Shown here: positions 1 to 9,633 of the stretch, piece after piece
How positions within the stretch are numbered: position 1 is the first letter of the stretch
Layout of the letters: every line of letters begins with the position of its first letter
Assembly: GCA_963708645.1 (NCBI GenBank)
Contig: CAVPTA010000010.1
Coordinates: 124,001 to 188,000 of the forward strand
Reading direction: 5' to 3'
Source: RYN-133 sp963708645
GTDB taxonomy: Bacteria; Actinomycetota; Actinomycetes; Mycobacteriales; Jatrophihabitantaceae
DNA: 64,000 bases
Made by a program: the position numbers and the translations under genes
Notes under the pieces: generated by a model
What the model was told of the DNA's origin: nothing
Databases searched by the model: none
What the model saw: only the letters and a program-made list of their open reading frames with translations

Positions 1-1994
1 CGTACAAGACGTTCAACCCCGACGGGACGACCGACCCGGCCGCGTCCTTCGCCTACTGGACGAGCCCGGTCGTCGACACCGCGTCATCGCCGGCCAGCGG
101 TCACGACACGCTGCCGACCATGGCGTACTCGCCGACCACGCCGGCGACGCACACCAACACCGGGCAGCAGACGCCTGCGCCGTGGGTGCCGTTCACCCGC
201 GCCGGATGCAGCGTCGGTGACTTCTCGACTGCCAACATGGTGCTCGAGAACACCGGCCAGGACATCAAGACGGTCTTCGGTGCGAACTCACCCGAGTCGC
301 AGCAGCTCGCCGCCGACCCCGATTCGTTCAAGGACAACGAGGTCGCCGACTACATCGGTGTCGCGGTGCACTGCGCAAAGGCCGCCGCGACCTGCGCCGA
401 CGCGAAGGCAGTGAAGTACGGCCAGACCTCGCCGTCCCCGTCGGCAAGCGCCGACCAGCTCCCGACCGAGCCGGGCGGCTACCACGGCTACCAGGGACTG
501 TTCGGAGCGCGCTACGTCGCGCCCGTCCTCGGCCAGGGCACGCCGAACAAGACGCACGACGGTTACCCCGTCACGAATTCATCAGGAAACCTGGTCGATC
601 TCAACGGCAACGAGATCGACGGTGCGTTCACCTCTCCGGCGCGGCCCGGCTTCCCGGGCTTCAGCCCCACGCCGGCGCAGTCACTCGCCTACATGGCCGA
701 CATGCAGGAGAGCGGCATTCCGGTGACCTACGGCTACATCTCCGACATGCACGAGCGCAAGGCGACCTCGACGGGAAGCTGCACAACCGCGACCGCGACC
801 AAGTCCGGTAACCCGGTCGGGCCTGGCGACAGCTGCTACGTGAGCAACGCCCATGCCTACGACGACGCCTTCCAGAAGTTCTTCGAACGCCTGCAGCAGG
901 ACGGCATCACGCCGGCGAACACGCTGTACTTGATCAGCGCCGAAGAGAACGACCAGTTCGCGGGCGCGAACGTCGGACGCGCATCCCAGCCGACGCCGGC
1001 CGGTTGCGACGGCGTGACCGTTCCGTGCAACTACGCAGCCGGTCAGATCGGTGAGTTGCAGGCCAACATCAAGGGCCTGCTCTCGACGACGCAGAGCGCC
1101 AACACGCAGTTCGACATCGAGCCCCAGGGTGCGTCGATCTACGTGCACGGCCAGCCGGCGGCTGACAACGCGAGCGTCCGGCAACTCGAGCGCGACACCG
1201 CGGCCATGACAGCCGACAACCCGTACAGCGGCGCGTCCGGCCAGCACATCGTCAATTACCAGGCAGGCCATGCCGAGCAGCGGATTCTGCACATGCAGAC
1301 CTCCGATCCTCTGCGCACGCCGACGTACTCGCTGTTCCCGGTCCCGGACTACTACTTCTCGACGTCCGGACCGAACGTGTCGATCAACAGCTCCTTCGCC
1401 TGGAACCACGGCTACTACTCGCCGAACATCGACGTCACCTGGGGAGCACTCGTAGGTCCGGGTGTCGCCGCCGACGGCGTCAACGGCCCGCAGCCGGTCG
1501 ACAGCAACGAGGCGAACGATCCGAACTCGACCAACACCGTGCCGCAGGCGAGCCAGGACGGAACCTACGTCGACGAGGTCGACCTGCGTCCGACGCTGCT
1601 GCACCTGGCGGGATTGACCGACGACTATCCGAGCGACGGCACGGTCGTCACCGATGTGCTCAGTCGGCCGAAGCATGCGCTGAGCTCGGTGCAGCACCTG
1701 GCGACCGCGTACCGGCAGCTCAACTCGAGCGTGGGCGCGTTCGGCACCGACACCTTGATCGCGTCCACCAACGCGCTCAAGAGTGGCTCTGCATCGAGCG
1801 ACGCGACCTACACGAGGGTTGAGGACGCCTTGGCCTATCTCGGCGACAAGCGCGACGCGCTGGCGACGAAGATCAAGGGTGTGCTTGCCGACGCGGCCGC
1901 CGGACACGGCACATCCCGGGATCGAGTGCGCACGCTGACCGACAAGGCGGACCAGCTCATCCGGGCCGCGCAGCGGCTTGCCGCATCGTCCTGA
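1..1994 (+). CDS. exported alkaline-phosphatase-superfamily esterase, 5' end missing
   Basis: The reading frame is open from base 3, so the gene enters from the left edge; the first ATG at 120 is probably internal. About 664 residues are visible. The C-terminal half has the look of actinobacterial alkaline-phosphatase-superfamily proteins: a strand ending in NTLYLISAEEND (bases 919-954), then WNHGYYSPNID, a VGPGV turn, and DLRPTLLHLAGLTDDYPSDG, which resembles the metal-site region of phosphodiesterase/sulfatase-like enzymes. The tail (about residues 540-660) is helical and charged. The signal peptide lies outside the window. The next gene is also an exported protein, so the pair may act at the cell surface. 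The substrate cannot be told from sequence; the superfamily assignment is moderate. Confidence 0.6.
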   Translation, partial: YKTFNPDGTTDPAASFAYWTSPVVDTASSPASGHDTLPTMAYSPTTPATHTNTGQQTPAPWVPFTRAGCSVGDFSTANMVLENTGQDIKTVFGANSPESQQLAADPDSFKDNEVADYIGVAVHCAKAAATCADAKAVKYGQTSPSPSASADQLPTEPGGYHGYQGLFGARYVAPVLGQGTPNKTHDGYPVTNSSGNLVDLNGNEIDGAFTSPARPGFPGFSPTPAQSLAYMADMQESGIPVTYGYISDMHERKATSTGSCTTATATKSGNPVGPGDSCYVSNAHAYDDAFQKFFERLQQDGITPANTLYLISAEENDQFAGANVGRASQPTPAGCDGVTVPCNYAAGQIGELQANIKGLLSTTQSANTQFDIEPQGASIYVHGQPAADNASVRQLERDTAAMTADNPYSGASGQHIVNYQAGHAEQRILHMQTSDPLRTPTYSLFPVPDYYFSTSGPNVSINSSFAWNHGYYSPNIDVTWGALVGPGVAADGVNGPQPVDSNEANDPNSTNTVPQASQDGTYVDEVDLRPTLLHLAGLTDDYPSDGTVVTDVLSRPKHALSSVQHLATAYRQLNSSVGAFGTDTLIASTNALKSGSASSDATYTRVEDALAYLGDKRDALATKIKGVLADAAAGHGTSRDRVRTLTDKADQLIRAAQRLAASS

Positions 1995-2136
1995 TCCGCA
2001 AACCGGGCAGAAGATCACCTCAAGTCGACGGTCCGATGCGCGTTTTGCGGCGTTCACCAGCTAAAGTCCGCCCGGCGCGTGATCGATAAGGCTGACAGCG
2101 CCGTTTTGGCCTGTGGCCCGTGGAGGGATCGAGTTC

Positions 2137-4722
2137 GTGTCTGCCGATGCGCCGTGCGCGCGGAAAGCCGTGGGACGCCGGCACCGCCGGCTCGCCCTCG
2201 GCCTCGTCGTGGTCGCCCTGGCGACGCTCGGTCTCGCGGCGGGGGTGCATGCCCGTGCCGCGGCGCCCGAGCCCCAAGCCGGCCAGTTCGTGCCGCTGCC
2301 CGCGGCCAGCCTGGTCGACACGACCTCTGCCACCGGCTGGTCGGGCCAGCTGCAGCCCGGAGCGACGAACTCTGTCACGGCCACCGGCATTGCCGGGGTC
2401 CCGGCGTCGGGCGTCCTGGCGGTGATGCTGCACATCACGACCTCGGGCAGCTCGAAACCCGGTGTGAACTCCAACGGCAACGTGTGGGCCTGGCCGGCGG
2501 GGTCGACCCGCCCGCAATACGCGACGGTCGCCAACGCTCCCGCCGGCTCGGTCGCCGACAACACGGCGATCGTGCAGGTCGGCGACGCGGGCCAGGTCTC
2601 CTTCTACAACGGATCGGGCGGCAGCGCGGTCGACGTCCGGGCCGATATCGAGGGGTACGTGACCTCGAACGACTCGACAGCGGTCGGCGCTGCATTCGCG
2701 CCGGTGACGCCGAGCCGGATCGTCGACACGAGTGCCGGAGTGGGAGGCCGTTCGACGCCGCTCACCAGTGACGCGCCGTGGACGGTCGGCGTGCTCGGGC
2801 TCGGCGGCATCCCCACCTCGGGTGTGTCGGCGGTCGCGCTCAACGTCGGCGCGCACGTCACGAGCACCGACTGCTGGGTGCAGGTCCAGCCGGGCAGCAC
2901 GGGCAGCGCCGATGCGACTGCTTACCCGCGCGTCGACACCTACGCCAACTACTCGGCGCAGGGTCTCGCGGTGGTGGCACCCGACTCGAACGGCAACATC
3001 ACCCTCTCGACCAACTGCGCGTCGACCGATGTCTACGTCGATGTCGAGGGCTACTACGTCGTGCCCACCGACGGATCGTCGGGCGACGTTTACGTCCCTA
3101 TGACCGACCCGGGTCGGGTCGTTGACACGCGGCACAACCGCGGCGTCGCCGGGAAGATGACCGCCAATCGCGTGGTGCGCGGCGCGCAGGCCGTCCCCGT
3201 GGTGGGTGTTGCCGGAGTGCCGTCCGAGGCCGACGCGGTCGCACTGAATCTGGGCACGACCAACGCCACGACGACCGCCTCCGACACAGTCTGGACCGAC
3301 GGCACGGCGCGCCCGACGTCAACCAGCAGCGTCGAGGTCGACCCGAACGTCGCCGAGAGCAACCTGGTCTTCCTCGAGACCGGCGCGAACGGAAAGATCG
3401 ACATCGCGTCGACGAGCACCGACACGAACGCGTCGAGCGACCTGTACATCGATGTCGAGGGCTACTTCTACCGCCCGGCGGCAGGGCACGCGTTCGACAC
3501 TCCGCAGTACTTCCCGACGGTCGTCGGTGACACGTTCTACAACACCGACGGCCCATCCGGCGACATCATCGCGACCGCCAACGACACCCTCGGGGTCAAC
3601 AACGCCTGCAAGGGCACCGACCCCACGAACATCGGCAGCGACGTCGCGATCCTCGCCGCGCACGGCGCCGACCCGTCGCGGCTCACCGTGACCACGGTCA
3701 ATTGCATGTCGAGCTACGGTCACCGCGCCGGGGGCACGGATCCGGGCCCGGACGGGTGCTCGTGGAAGACCGGCGGGATCACCCGCATCGGCAAGGTGCT
3801 CTACCTCGCCGTGGCGCGGCAGCTGCACAAGTGCGACAACGACCAGACCATCGGCCTGCAACCGTCGTTCAACGCCAGCATCATCAAGTCGGTCGACGGC
3901 GGTAAGACCTGGACGAACCCGTGGGGGACGACCAGCAGCGATGGCGCGGCGCCGCAGTACAGCACCAAGCTCGGTCGCTACCAGGCGATGTTCCCCGGTC
4001 AGACGTTCTCGGCGCCGTTCTTCATCCAGTACGGACCGGGCAACACACAGACTGTCGACGGTGCGAACAAGTACCTCTACGCGGTCTCGAACGACGGCTA
4101 CACCTACAACGGCAACTATCTGCACCTGGCCCGCGTGCCGCTCGACCAGATTCAGAACGCACGCGCGTGGCAGTACTACCACGGCAGCATCGGCGGCAAC
4201 GGCGCCTACTGGACCAGCTCGGTCGCCGGCGCGACCCGCGTGTTGCAGGACAAGCACAACATCAGCCAGCCGGTGATCCAGTACCTGCCGGCGCTGAAGC
4301 AGTACCTGATGCTGTCGTTCAGCTACATCCGCGGGGACGACAACTTCCCGAACCCGCAGGAGAACCCGTACACCCAGTTCCACTTCTTCACCGCGCCGAA
4401 GCCGTGGGGACCGTGGAAGACGGCATACACGCACACCGGTCAGCGCAGCCTGTGGTGCCTCACCGCACCGTGCCAGCTCACCCAGGACCCCGAGTCGACC
4501 TCGCTGGATCGCGGCATCCCCAGCGACTGGATGGGCCTCTACGACCCGTCGATCATCCAGAAGTTCGTGTTCACGCGGCCGCTCGCCAACCAGGCGATGT
4601 TCACCAACGGTGACTGGGAGCCGCAGACGCAATTCCCCAAGGAACACCTCTACCGGATGCACGCGATCCCGATGAACGTGCGCACCGTACTGGGCGGCGC
4701 GTCCACGTCGGGCAAGACCTGA
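2137..4722 (+). CDS. large secreted protein: three beta-rich repeats plus a sialidase-like C-terminal domain
   Basis: The start is taken as GTG 2137 because GGAGGG (2122-2127) lies 9 bases upstream; GTG 2113 in the same frame has no such site. The protein is 861 residues. A basic signal peptide (RRHRRLALGLVVVALA, cleavage near ARA-AAP) is followed by three repeats of about 130-150 residues, each opening with an (L/I/V)VDT motif and closing with D(I/V)EGY(V/Y/F) (ends near bases 2660, 3060 and 3470). This repeat is common in actinobacterial surface proteins. Residues from about 450 onward contain an SVDGGKTW Asp-box-like motif, NDGYTY, and W/Y-rich segments, suggesting a sialidase/GH43-like beta-propeller. 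No enzyme activity can be assigned. It probably binds or trims extracellular glycans, which is inference. Confidence 0.7.
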   Translation: MSADAPCARKAVGRRHRRLALGLVVVALATLGLAAGVHARAAAPEPQAGQFVPLPAASLVDTTSATGWSGQLQPGATNSVTATGIAGVPASGVLAVMLHITTSGSSKPGVNSNGNVWAWPAGSTRPQYATVANAPAGSVADNTAIVQVGDAGQVSFYNGSGGSAVDVRADIEGYVTSNDSTAVGAAFAPVTPSRIVDTSAGVGGRSTPLTSDAPWTVGVLGLGGIPTSGVSAVALNVGAHVTSTDCWVQVQPGSTGSADATAYPRVDTYANYSAQGLAVVAPDSNGNITLSTNCASTDVYVDVEGYYVVPTDGSSGDVYVPMTDPGRVVDTRHNRGVAGKMTANRVVRGAQAVPVVGVAGVPSEADAVALNLGTTNATTTASDTVWTDGTARPTSTSSVEVDPNVAESNLVFLETGANGKIDIASTSTDTNASSDLYIDVEGYFYRPAAGHAFDTPQYFPTVVGDTFYNTDGPSGDIIATANDTLGVNNACKGTDPTNIGSDVAILAAHGADPSRLTVTTVNCMSSYGHRAGGTDPGPDGCSWKTGGITRIGKVLYLAVARQLHKCDNDQTIGLQPSFNASIIKSVDGGKTWTNPWGTTSSDGAAPQYSTKLGRYQAMFPGQTFSAPFFIQYGPGNTQTVDGANKYLYAVSNDGYTYNGNYLHLARVPLDQIQNARAWQYYHGSIGGNGAYWTSSVAGATRVLQDKHNISQPVIQYLPALKQYLMLSFSYIRGDDNFPNPQENPYTQFHFFTAPKPWGPWKTAYTHTGQRSLWCLTAPCQLTQDPESTSLDRGIPSDWMGLYDPSIIQKFVFTRPLANQAMFTNGDWEPQTQFPKEHLYRMHAIPMNVRTVLGGASTSGKT

Positions 4723-4729
4723 CCGGCAA

Positions 4730-4735
4730 TACCCT
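4730..4735 (+). promoter_or_regulatory. -10 box (TACCCT) for leaderless prepilin peptidase
   Basis: TACCCT ends 6 bases before GTG 4742, with no ribosome-binding site between, matching the leaderless pattern seen at other genes of this window. Confidence 0.45.
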
Positions 4736-4741
4736 GCCCGG

Positions 4742-5431
4742 GTGACCTCAGTCGTCGGTGCCGCGGTCGGTGCCGCGGTCGGTGCCGGAGCATGTCTGGC
4801 GGCAACGCCCTACCTCGCTCGGCTCACGATCACCGTTCCCGATCGTGAGAACGCGCGCTGGTACGTCGGCGCCAGGCCCGATCGCCGGCGCCTGGTCGCC
4901 ACGGCGCTGGCTGCGCTGGTGCTCGGCGCGCTCGCCGGTGCCGCCGCGGGCTGGACGGCGCTGCTGCCCGCGTATCTGTGTATCGCCTTGACCGGCAGCG
5001 CGTTGACGGTCATCGACTACGAACACCATCGCCTGCCGAACCGGCTCGTCTATCCGGCAGCGATCGGCGCGTTCGTACTGCTCGCTCTGGCGGCAGCGAT
5101 CGACGACGACTGGTCGGATTATCTGCGCGCTGTCGAAGGAGCCGCGGTCGCGTACGTCGCGCTGTTCGTGCTCAAGTTCATCTCGCCGCGATCGTTCGGC
5201 TGGGGCGACGTGCGCCTCGGCGGTGTGCTCGGCGCCTACCTCGGCTATCAAAGTTGGCTCGCGGTCTACTACGGATTGTTCGCAGGGTTCCTGTTCGGAG
5301 CGCTCGTCGCGATCGTGTTGATCGCGCGACGGCGCGCGTCGAGGAAGACCGCGATCGCGTTCGGTCCGATGCTGCTTGTCGGCGCCCTCGTCGTCCTCGC
5401 CTTCGACCTGACACCGTCCCTCGTAAGGTGA
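4742..5431 (+). CDS. prepilin leader peptidase (A24 family)
   Basis: Integral membrane aspartic protease that cleaves type IV prepilin-like leaders at the inner face of the membrane. The two catalytic aspartates are visible: Asp92 in VIDYEHHRLPN and Asp156 in GWGDVRLGG. About six or seven hydrophobic segments span 229 residues. The N-terminal cysteine-rich methyltransferase domain of the bifunctional PilD type is absent, as in many actinobacterial versions. A 12-base unit (GTCGGTGCCGCG) is repeated about three times just after the start and encodes VGAAVGAAVGAGA in the first membrane segment. No pilin gene is in the window, so the client proteins are unknown. The stop overlaps the promoter of the following zwf gene. 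Confidence 0.85.
   Translation: MTSVVGAAVGAAVGAGACLAATPYLARLTITVPDRENARWYVGARPDRRRLVATALAALVLGALAGAAAGWTALLPAYLCIALTGSALTVIDYEHHRLPNRLVYPAAIGAFVLLALAAAIDDDWSDYLRAVEGAAVAYVALFVLKFISPRSFGWGDVRLGGVLGAYLGYQSWLAVYYGLFAGFLFGALVAIVLIARRRASRKTAIAFGPMLLVGALVVLAFDLTPSLVR
5424..5429 (+). promoter_or_regulatory. -10 box (TAAGGT) for leaderless zwf
   Basis: TAAGGT lies in the last codons of the prepilin peptidase gene and ends 6 bases before ATG 5436. TTCGAC at 5402-5407 is a possible -35 with a 16-base spacer. Confidence 0.5.
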
Positions 5432-5435
5432 GCGC

Positions 5436-6842
5436 ATGGCCAAAGAGCGTGATGCGAAACCGACCGCCTTCATCCTGTACGGCGCAACCGGCGACCTGGC
5501 CAAGCGAATGGTGCTGCCGGCCTTCTACAAGCTCTGGCAGGAAGGGTTGCTACCCGCAAAGTGGAAGCTGATCGGCAACGGACGCGGTGACGTCGATCAT
5601 CTGAACTTCCGAAAGTACGTGCGCTCGGTGCTCACCGAGTTCGGCGCCAAACCCGAGGCGAAGACCTGGTCCCAGTTCGCCGACCATGTGTACTTCGCCG
5701 GCGGCGGATTCAACTCCGAATCACCCGGCAGCCTGCTCGACGTTCTCGGTCACGCCAAGGAGCACCTCGGCAGGAATGCGCAGCTCATTCACTACTTCGC
5801 TGTCCCACCAGCGGCATTCGACGAACTCACCAAAGCGCTCGGCCAGCACGGCCTGGCCAAGGGTTCGCGCGTGGTCTACGAGAAGCCGTTCGGAACGTCG
5901 GGCGCAAAGTTCCGCGCGCTCGACAGGGTCGTGCACTCGGTGCTCGAAGAGCAGCAGGTCTATCGCATCGACCACTTCCTCGGGAAGGAGGCGACTCAAG
6001 ACCTGCACGTGCTGCGTTTCGCCAACGGACTCTTCGACGCGATGTGGCACCGCGACCACGTCCGCGCCGTGCAGATCGACGTCCCCGAGAAGCTCGGCAT
6101 CACCGACCGCGCCCAGTTCTACGACGCCACCGGCGCCGTGCTCGACATGCTCGTGACACACCTGTTCCAGATCGCCGCCGAAGTCGCGATGGAGCCGCCG
6201 GCGTCCCTGACCTCCGCCGACCTGCAGGCCGCCCGTGAAGAAGTGATCGGCAAGTTCCGCAAGCTCGATCCGTCCGAGGTGGTGCTCGGCCAGTTCGACG
6301 GCTATCGCGACGTCCCCGGCATCGCCAAGCGCTCGACTATGGACACCTACGTCGCGGCCCGGCTCTGGATCGACACCAAACGCTGGAAGGGCGTGCCGTT
6401 CCTGCTGCGCACCGGCAAGCGTCTGGCCCAAAGTCACCAGCGGGTCAGCCTGATCCTGCGCGAGCCCACCGGTGCGCTGGCCGGCGTGCCGAAGCACGGC
6501 AACGTCCTGAGCTTCGAGCTCAAGGGCGACGGTGAGATCGGGCTGCGGCTGGTCGCGAAACGCCCGGGCGCGAAGCTCGATCTCGACGTCGCCGAGGCGA
6601 GCATCCCGCTGACGAAACTCGACGGCGCCAACCCGCTGCCGCCCTACGTGCGGCTCATCCACGACGTCGTGCTCGGCGACCGTTCGCTGTTCACCCGTCC
6701 GGACGGGCTGGCAGCCGTATGGAAGGTCGCGGCCCCGCTGCTCGATGACCCGCCGCGGCCGAAGCCGTACGCGCAGGGGTCGTGGGGACCCAAGGCCGCC
6801 GCCCGGCTCGCCGCACCTGACGGGTGGTTGCTCGGCCAGTAA
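5436..6842 (+). CDS. zwf: glucose-6-phosphate 1-dehydrogenase
   Basis: Cytosolic enzyme of the oxidative pentose phosphate pathway: glucose 6-phosphate + NAD(P)+ to 6-phosphogluconolactone. The N-terminal Rossmann fingerprint GATGDLAKR begins at residue 16, the EKPFG segment at residue 149, and the active-site motif RIDHFLGKE places the catalytic His near residue 180. The length, 468 residues, is usual for the family. It starts 4 bases after the prepilin peptidase stop but appears to have its own promoter. No opcA, tkt, tal or pgl lies beside it, unlike the usual actinobacterial zwf cluster, so this may be a second or stand-alone copy. It stands immediately upstream of aroC. Confidence 0.92.
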   Translation: MAKERDAKPTAFILYGATGDLAKRMVLPAFYKLWQEGLLPAKWKLIGNGRGDVDHLNFRKYVRSVLTEFGAKPEAKTWSQFADHVYFAGGGFNSESPGSLLDVLGHAKEHLGRNAQLIHYFAVPPAAFDELTKALGQHGLAKGSRVVYEKPFGTSGAKFRALDRVVHSVLEEQQVYRIDHFLGKEATQDLHVLRFANGLFDAMWHRDHVRAVQIDVPEKLGITDRAQFYDATGAVLDMLVTHLFQIAAEVAMEPPASLTSADLQAAREEVIGKFRKLDPSEVVLGQFDGYRDVPGIAKRSTMDTYVAARLWIDTKRWKGVPFLLRTGKRLAQSHQRVSLILREPTGALAGVPKHGNVLSFELKGDGEIGLRLVAKRPGAKLDLDVAEASIPLTKLDGANPLPPYVRLIHDVVLGDRSLFTRPDGLAAVWKVAAPLLDDPPRPKPYAQGSWGPKAAARLAAPDGWLLGQ

Positions 6843-6857
6843 GGGACAATCGTCGGC

Positions 6858-8051
6858 GTGTTGCGATGGATCACCGCCGGCGAGTCGCACGGCCCTGCAC
6901 TGGTCGCGGTCGCCGACGGGCTCCCGGCAGGCGTCGAGGTGACCACGACGGTCGTCGCCCGCGACCTGGCGCGCCGCCGGCTCGGGTACGGCCGCGGCGC
7001 TCGCATGAAGTTCGAGCAGGACGAGGTCGAGCTCACCGGGGGGGTGCGGCACGGATTGACGATGGGCGGCCCGGTTGCGGTCCGCATCGCCAACACCGAA
7101 TGGCCCAAATGGACGACGGTGATGTCGGCCGACCCGGTCGATGCGGACGAGTTGGCCGCGCAGGCCCGCAACGCACCGCTCACCCGTCCGCGCCCCGGCC
7201 ACGCCGACCTCGTCGGCATGCAGAAGTACGACGTCCCCGACGCCCGTCCCATTCTCGAGCGGGCGAGCGCGCGCGAGACCGCCGCCCGGGTCGCGCTCGG
7301 CGCAGTGGCCAAGGCGTTCCTGCAGCAGAGCCTCGGGGTCGAGGTGCTCAGCCATGTGGTCGCGATCGGCACGGTGCAGACCCCGGCGGGCGTGCTGCCG
7401 AAGCCGGGCGACCTCGACACCGTCGACGCCTCCGAGGTGCGCTGCTTCGATCCCGACACCGCAGCCGCGATGATCACCGAGATCGAGGACACGAAGAAGG
7501 CCGGTGACACCCTCGGCGGCATCGTCGAGGTGCTTGCCTGGGGCCTGCCGCCCGGCCTGGGCAGCCACGTGCACGGCGACCGGCGGCTCGACTCGCGGCT
7601 GGCCGCGGCCCTGATGGGCATCCAGGCCATCAAGGGCGTCGAGCTCGGTGACGGCTTCGAACTTGCGCGCCTGCGTGGCTCGCAGGCCCACGACGAGATC
7701 GTCAACCGCGACGGATCCATCCGTCGCCTGACCGGACGCTCGGGTGGTACCGAGGGCGGCATGACCACCGGCGAGGTGCTCCGGGTGCGCGCCGCGATGA
7801 AACCGATCTCGACCGTCCCGCGCGCCCTTCAGACCGTCGACGTCGCCACCGGCGAAGCGGCGGTCGCGATCAACCAGCGCTCGGACGTGTGTGCCGTCCC
7901 GGCCGCAGGCGTTGTCGCCGAGGCGATGGTCGCGATGGTGCTCGCCGAGGCGACCCTCGAGAAGTTCGGCGGCGACTCGGTCGCCGAGACCAGGCGCAAC
8001 GTGCAGTCCTACCTCGCCCGGCTCGCCGAGCGCGGCCTCACCAGCACATGA
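6858..8051 (+). CDS. aroC: chorismate synthase
   Basis: Catalyses the last shikimate-pathway step, EPSP to chorismate, using reduced FMN. The start GTG 6858 gives the conserved N-terminus with the GESHG motif (AGESHGPALVAV). RRLGYGRGARM, RPGHADL, a RASARETAARV helix and GGTEGGMTTGE are all present. The length, 397 residues, is typical of the actinobacterial enzyme. It is the first gene of aroC-aroK-aroB-aroQ; its TGA overlaps the aroK ATG (ATGA). A weak GACAAT (6845-6850) 7 bases before the GTG may be its own -10 box. Confidence 0.96.
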   Translation: MLRWITAGESHGPALVAVADGLPAGVEVTTTVVARDLARRRLGYGRGARMKFEQDEVELTGGVRHGLTMGGPVAVRIANTEWPKWTTVMSADPVDADELAAQARNAPLTRPRPGHADLVGMQKYDVPDARPILERASARETAARVALGAVAKAFLQQSLGVEVLSHVVAIGTVQTPAGVLPKPGDLDTVDASEVRCFDPDTAAAMITEIEDTKKAGDTLGGIVEVLAWGLPPGLGSHVHGDRRLDSRLAAALMGIQAIKGVELGDGFELARLRGSQAHDEIVNRDGSIRRLTGRSGGTEGGMTTGEVLRVRAAMKPISTVPRALQTVDVATGEAAVAINQRSDVCAVPAAGVVAEAMVAMVLAEATLEKFGGDSVAETRRNVQSYLARLAERGLTST

Positions 8052-8575
8052 GTCCACGCATCGTCCTCGTCGGGCTGCCGGGTGCGGGCAAGTCGACGTC
8101 CGGACGGCGGTTGGCCAAGATCATGTGCGTGCCGTTCATCGACTCGGACGAGCTGATCGAGGCCGCCGACGGACGCACCGTGCAGCAGATCTTCGACGCC
8201 GACGGCGAGGGCGTGTTCCGGGCGGCCGAACGGACCGCGATCGAACGGTGCCTCGTGAGCGACTTCGACGGAGTCCTGTCCCTGGGCGGGGGAGCGTTGA
8301 TCGACGACGCGACGCGCGCGGCCGTCGTCGCGTCCGGAGTGCCCGTCGCCGTACTGCACGCACCGCTCGAGACGCTGCTCGTGCGGGTCGGGGACGCGCG
8401 CACCCGCCCGTTGCTGGCGGCTGATCCGCCGGCGCGGTTGCGCGCGATCGCCGAAGCGCGCCAGCCGATCTACGACGAGGTGGCCACGCTGAGCGTCGAC
8501 ACCGACAAGCGCACCCCCGGACAGGTCGCGGCACACATCGCGGCGCGCCTGCACGATCTCGGGATTCTGGCTTGA
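8048..8575 (+). CDS. aroK: shikimate kinase
   Basis: Phosphorylates shikimate at O3 with ATP. The chosen start is ATG 8048, overlapping the aroC stop, since it places the P-loop GLPGAGKST at residues 9-17 as in the family; longer in-frame starts would only extend into aroC. The shikimate-binding region DSDELIE follows near residue 33, GGGAL near residue 80, and a lid with RTRPLL. It has 175 residues. It is translationally coupled on both sides: its TGA overlaps the aroB TTG start. Confidence 0.94.
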   Translation: MSPRIVLVGLPGAGKSTSGRRLAKIMCVPFIDSDELIEAADGRTVQQIFDADGEGVFRAAERTAIERCLVSDFDGVLSLGGGALIDDATRAAVVASGVPVAVLHAPLETLLVRVGDARTRPLLAADPPARLRAIAEARQPIYDEVATLSVDTDKRTPGQVAAHIAARLHDLGILA

Positions 8576-9633
8576 GCACGTCGATCACCGTTGCCGGCGC
8601 GGCTTCGTACGACGTCGTCATCGGGCACCACGTACTCGATGCGATCGACCCTCTGCTGGCCGGCGCGGCGCGAGTCGCGGTGCTGCACCCGGCGGTCATG
8701 GCGGATCGGGCGGCTGCGCTGCGCGAGCGCCTCCGCGCGGACGTCCTGCTGATCGAGTTGCCCGACGGCGAGCAGGCGAAGACGCTCGACGTGGCCGGCC
8801 GCTGCTGGGACGAACTCGGCGCTGCCGGCTTCACCCGCTCGGACGCGATCGTCGGCCTCGGTGGGGGCGCGACGACCGATCTCGCGGGGTGGGTCGCCGC
8901 GGCGTGGCTGCGCGGCGTACGGGTCGTCCAGGTGCCGACGACACTCGCCGGGATGGTCGATGCGGCGGTCGGTGGCAAGACCGGCATCAACACTGCACGC
9001 GGCAAGAACCTCGTCGGCGCATTTCACCCGCCCGCAGGCGTTGTGTGCGATCTCGGCACGCTCGAGACGTTGCCGGTCGCCGACTACCTCGCCGGCCTCG
9101 CCGAGGTGGTCAAGTGTGGCTTCATCGCCGACCCCGCGATCCTCGACCTGATCGAAGCCGACCCGGCTGCGGCCGGCCGTCCCGGCTCAGCCGTCGAGCG
9201 CGAGCTGGTCGAACGATCCGTGCGCGTCAAGGCCGAGGTGGTCGGCGAGGACCTCACCGAGCAGGGCCGCCGCGAGATCCTCAACTACGGCCACACGCTG
9301 GGTCACGCGATCGAACGCGCCGAGCGGTACCGCTGGCGTCACGGCGAGGCCGTCTCCGTGGGGCTCGTCTACGCCGCAACGCTTGGGCGCACGCTCGGCC
9401 GCCTCGATGCCGACACTGCACGCCGTCATCGCCGCATTCTCGACTCGCTCGGACTGCCCACCGGCTACCGTCCCGATGCCTTTCCCGAGCTGCTCGACAC
9501 GATGCGCGTCGACAAGAAAGCTAGAGGCAACCGGATACGGTTCATCGTGCTGGACGGACTCGCCAAGCCGGGGACCGCCGACAACGTCGACCCGGCGGTG
9601 CTCGCGGCGGCGTACGAGGAGGTTGCTTCGTGA
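8572..9633 (+). CDS. aroB: 3-dehydroquinate synthase
   Basis: Converts DAHP to 3-dehydroquinate with NAD+ and a divalent metal. The TTG start overlaps the aroK stop (TTGA). Visible signatures are GLGGGATTDLAGW (NAD site), VGGKTGINTARGKNLVG, the metal ligands in GLAEVVKCG (Glu), GHTLGHAIE (His) and the HGEAVSVG His. The length is 353 residues. It ends with GAGGAGG at 9616-9622, which serves as ribosome-binding site for aroQ, whose GTG overlaps the aroB TGA. Confidence 0.95.
   Translation: MSTSITVAGAASYDVVIGHHVLDAIDPLLAGAARVAVLHPAVMADRAAALRERLRADVLLIELPDGEQAKTLDVAGRCWDELGAAGFTRSDAIVGLGGGATTDLAGWVAAAWLRGVRVVQVPTTLAGMVDAAVGGKTGINTARGKNLVGAFHPPAGVVCDLGTLETLPVADYLAGLAEVVKCGFIADPAILDLIEADPAAAGRPGSAVERELVERSVRVKAEVVGEDLTEQGRREILNYGHTLGHAIERAERYRWRHGEAVSVGLVYAATLGRTLGRLDADTARRHRRILDSLGLPTGYRPDAFPELLDTMRVDKKARGNRIRFIVLDGLAKPGTADNVDPAVLAAAYEEVAS

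Noticed and set aside
4753..4787. 12-base tandem repeat at the start of the prepilin peptidase gene
   Set aside because: It simply encodes the VGAA repeats of a membrane segment; no sign of a separate element.
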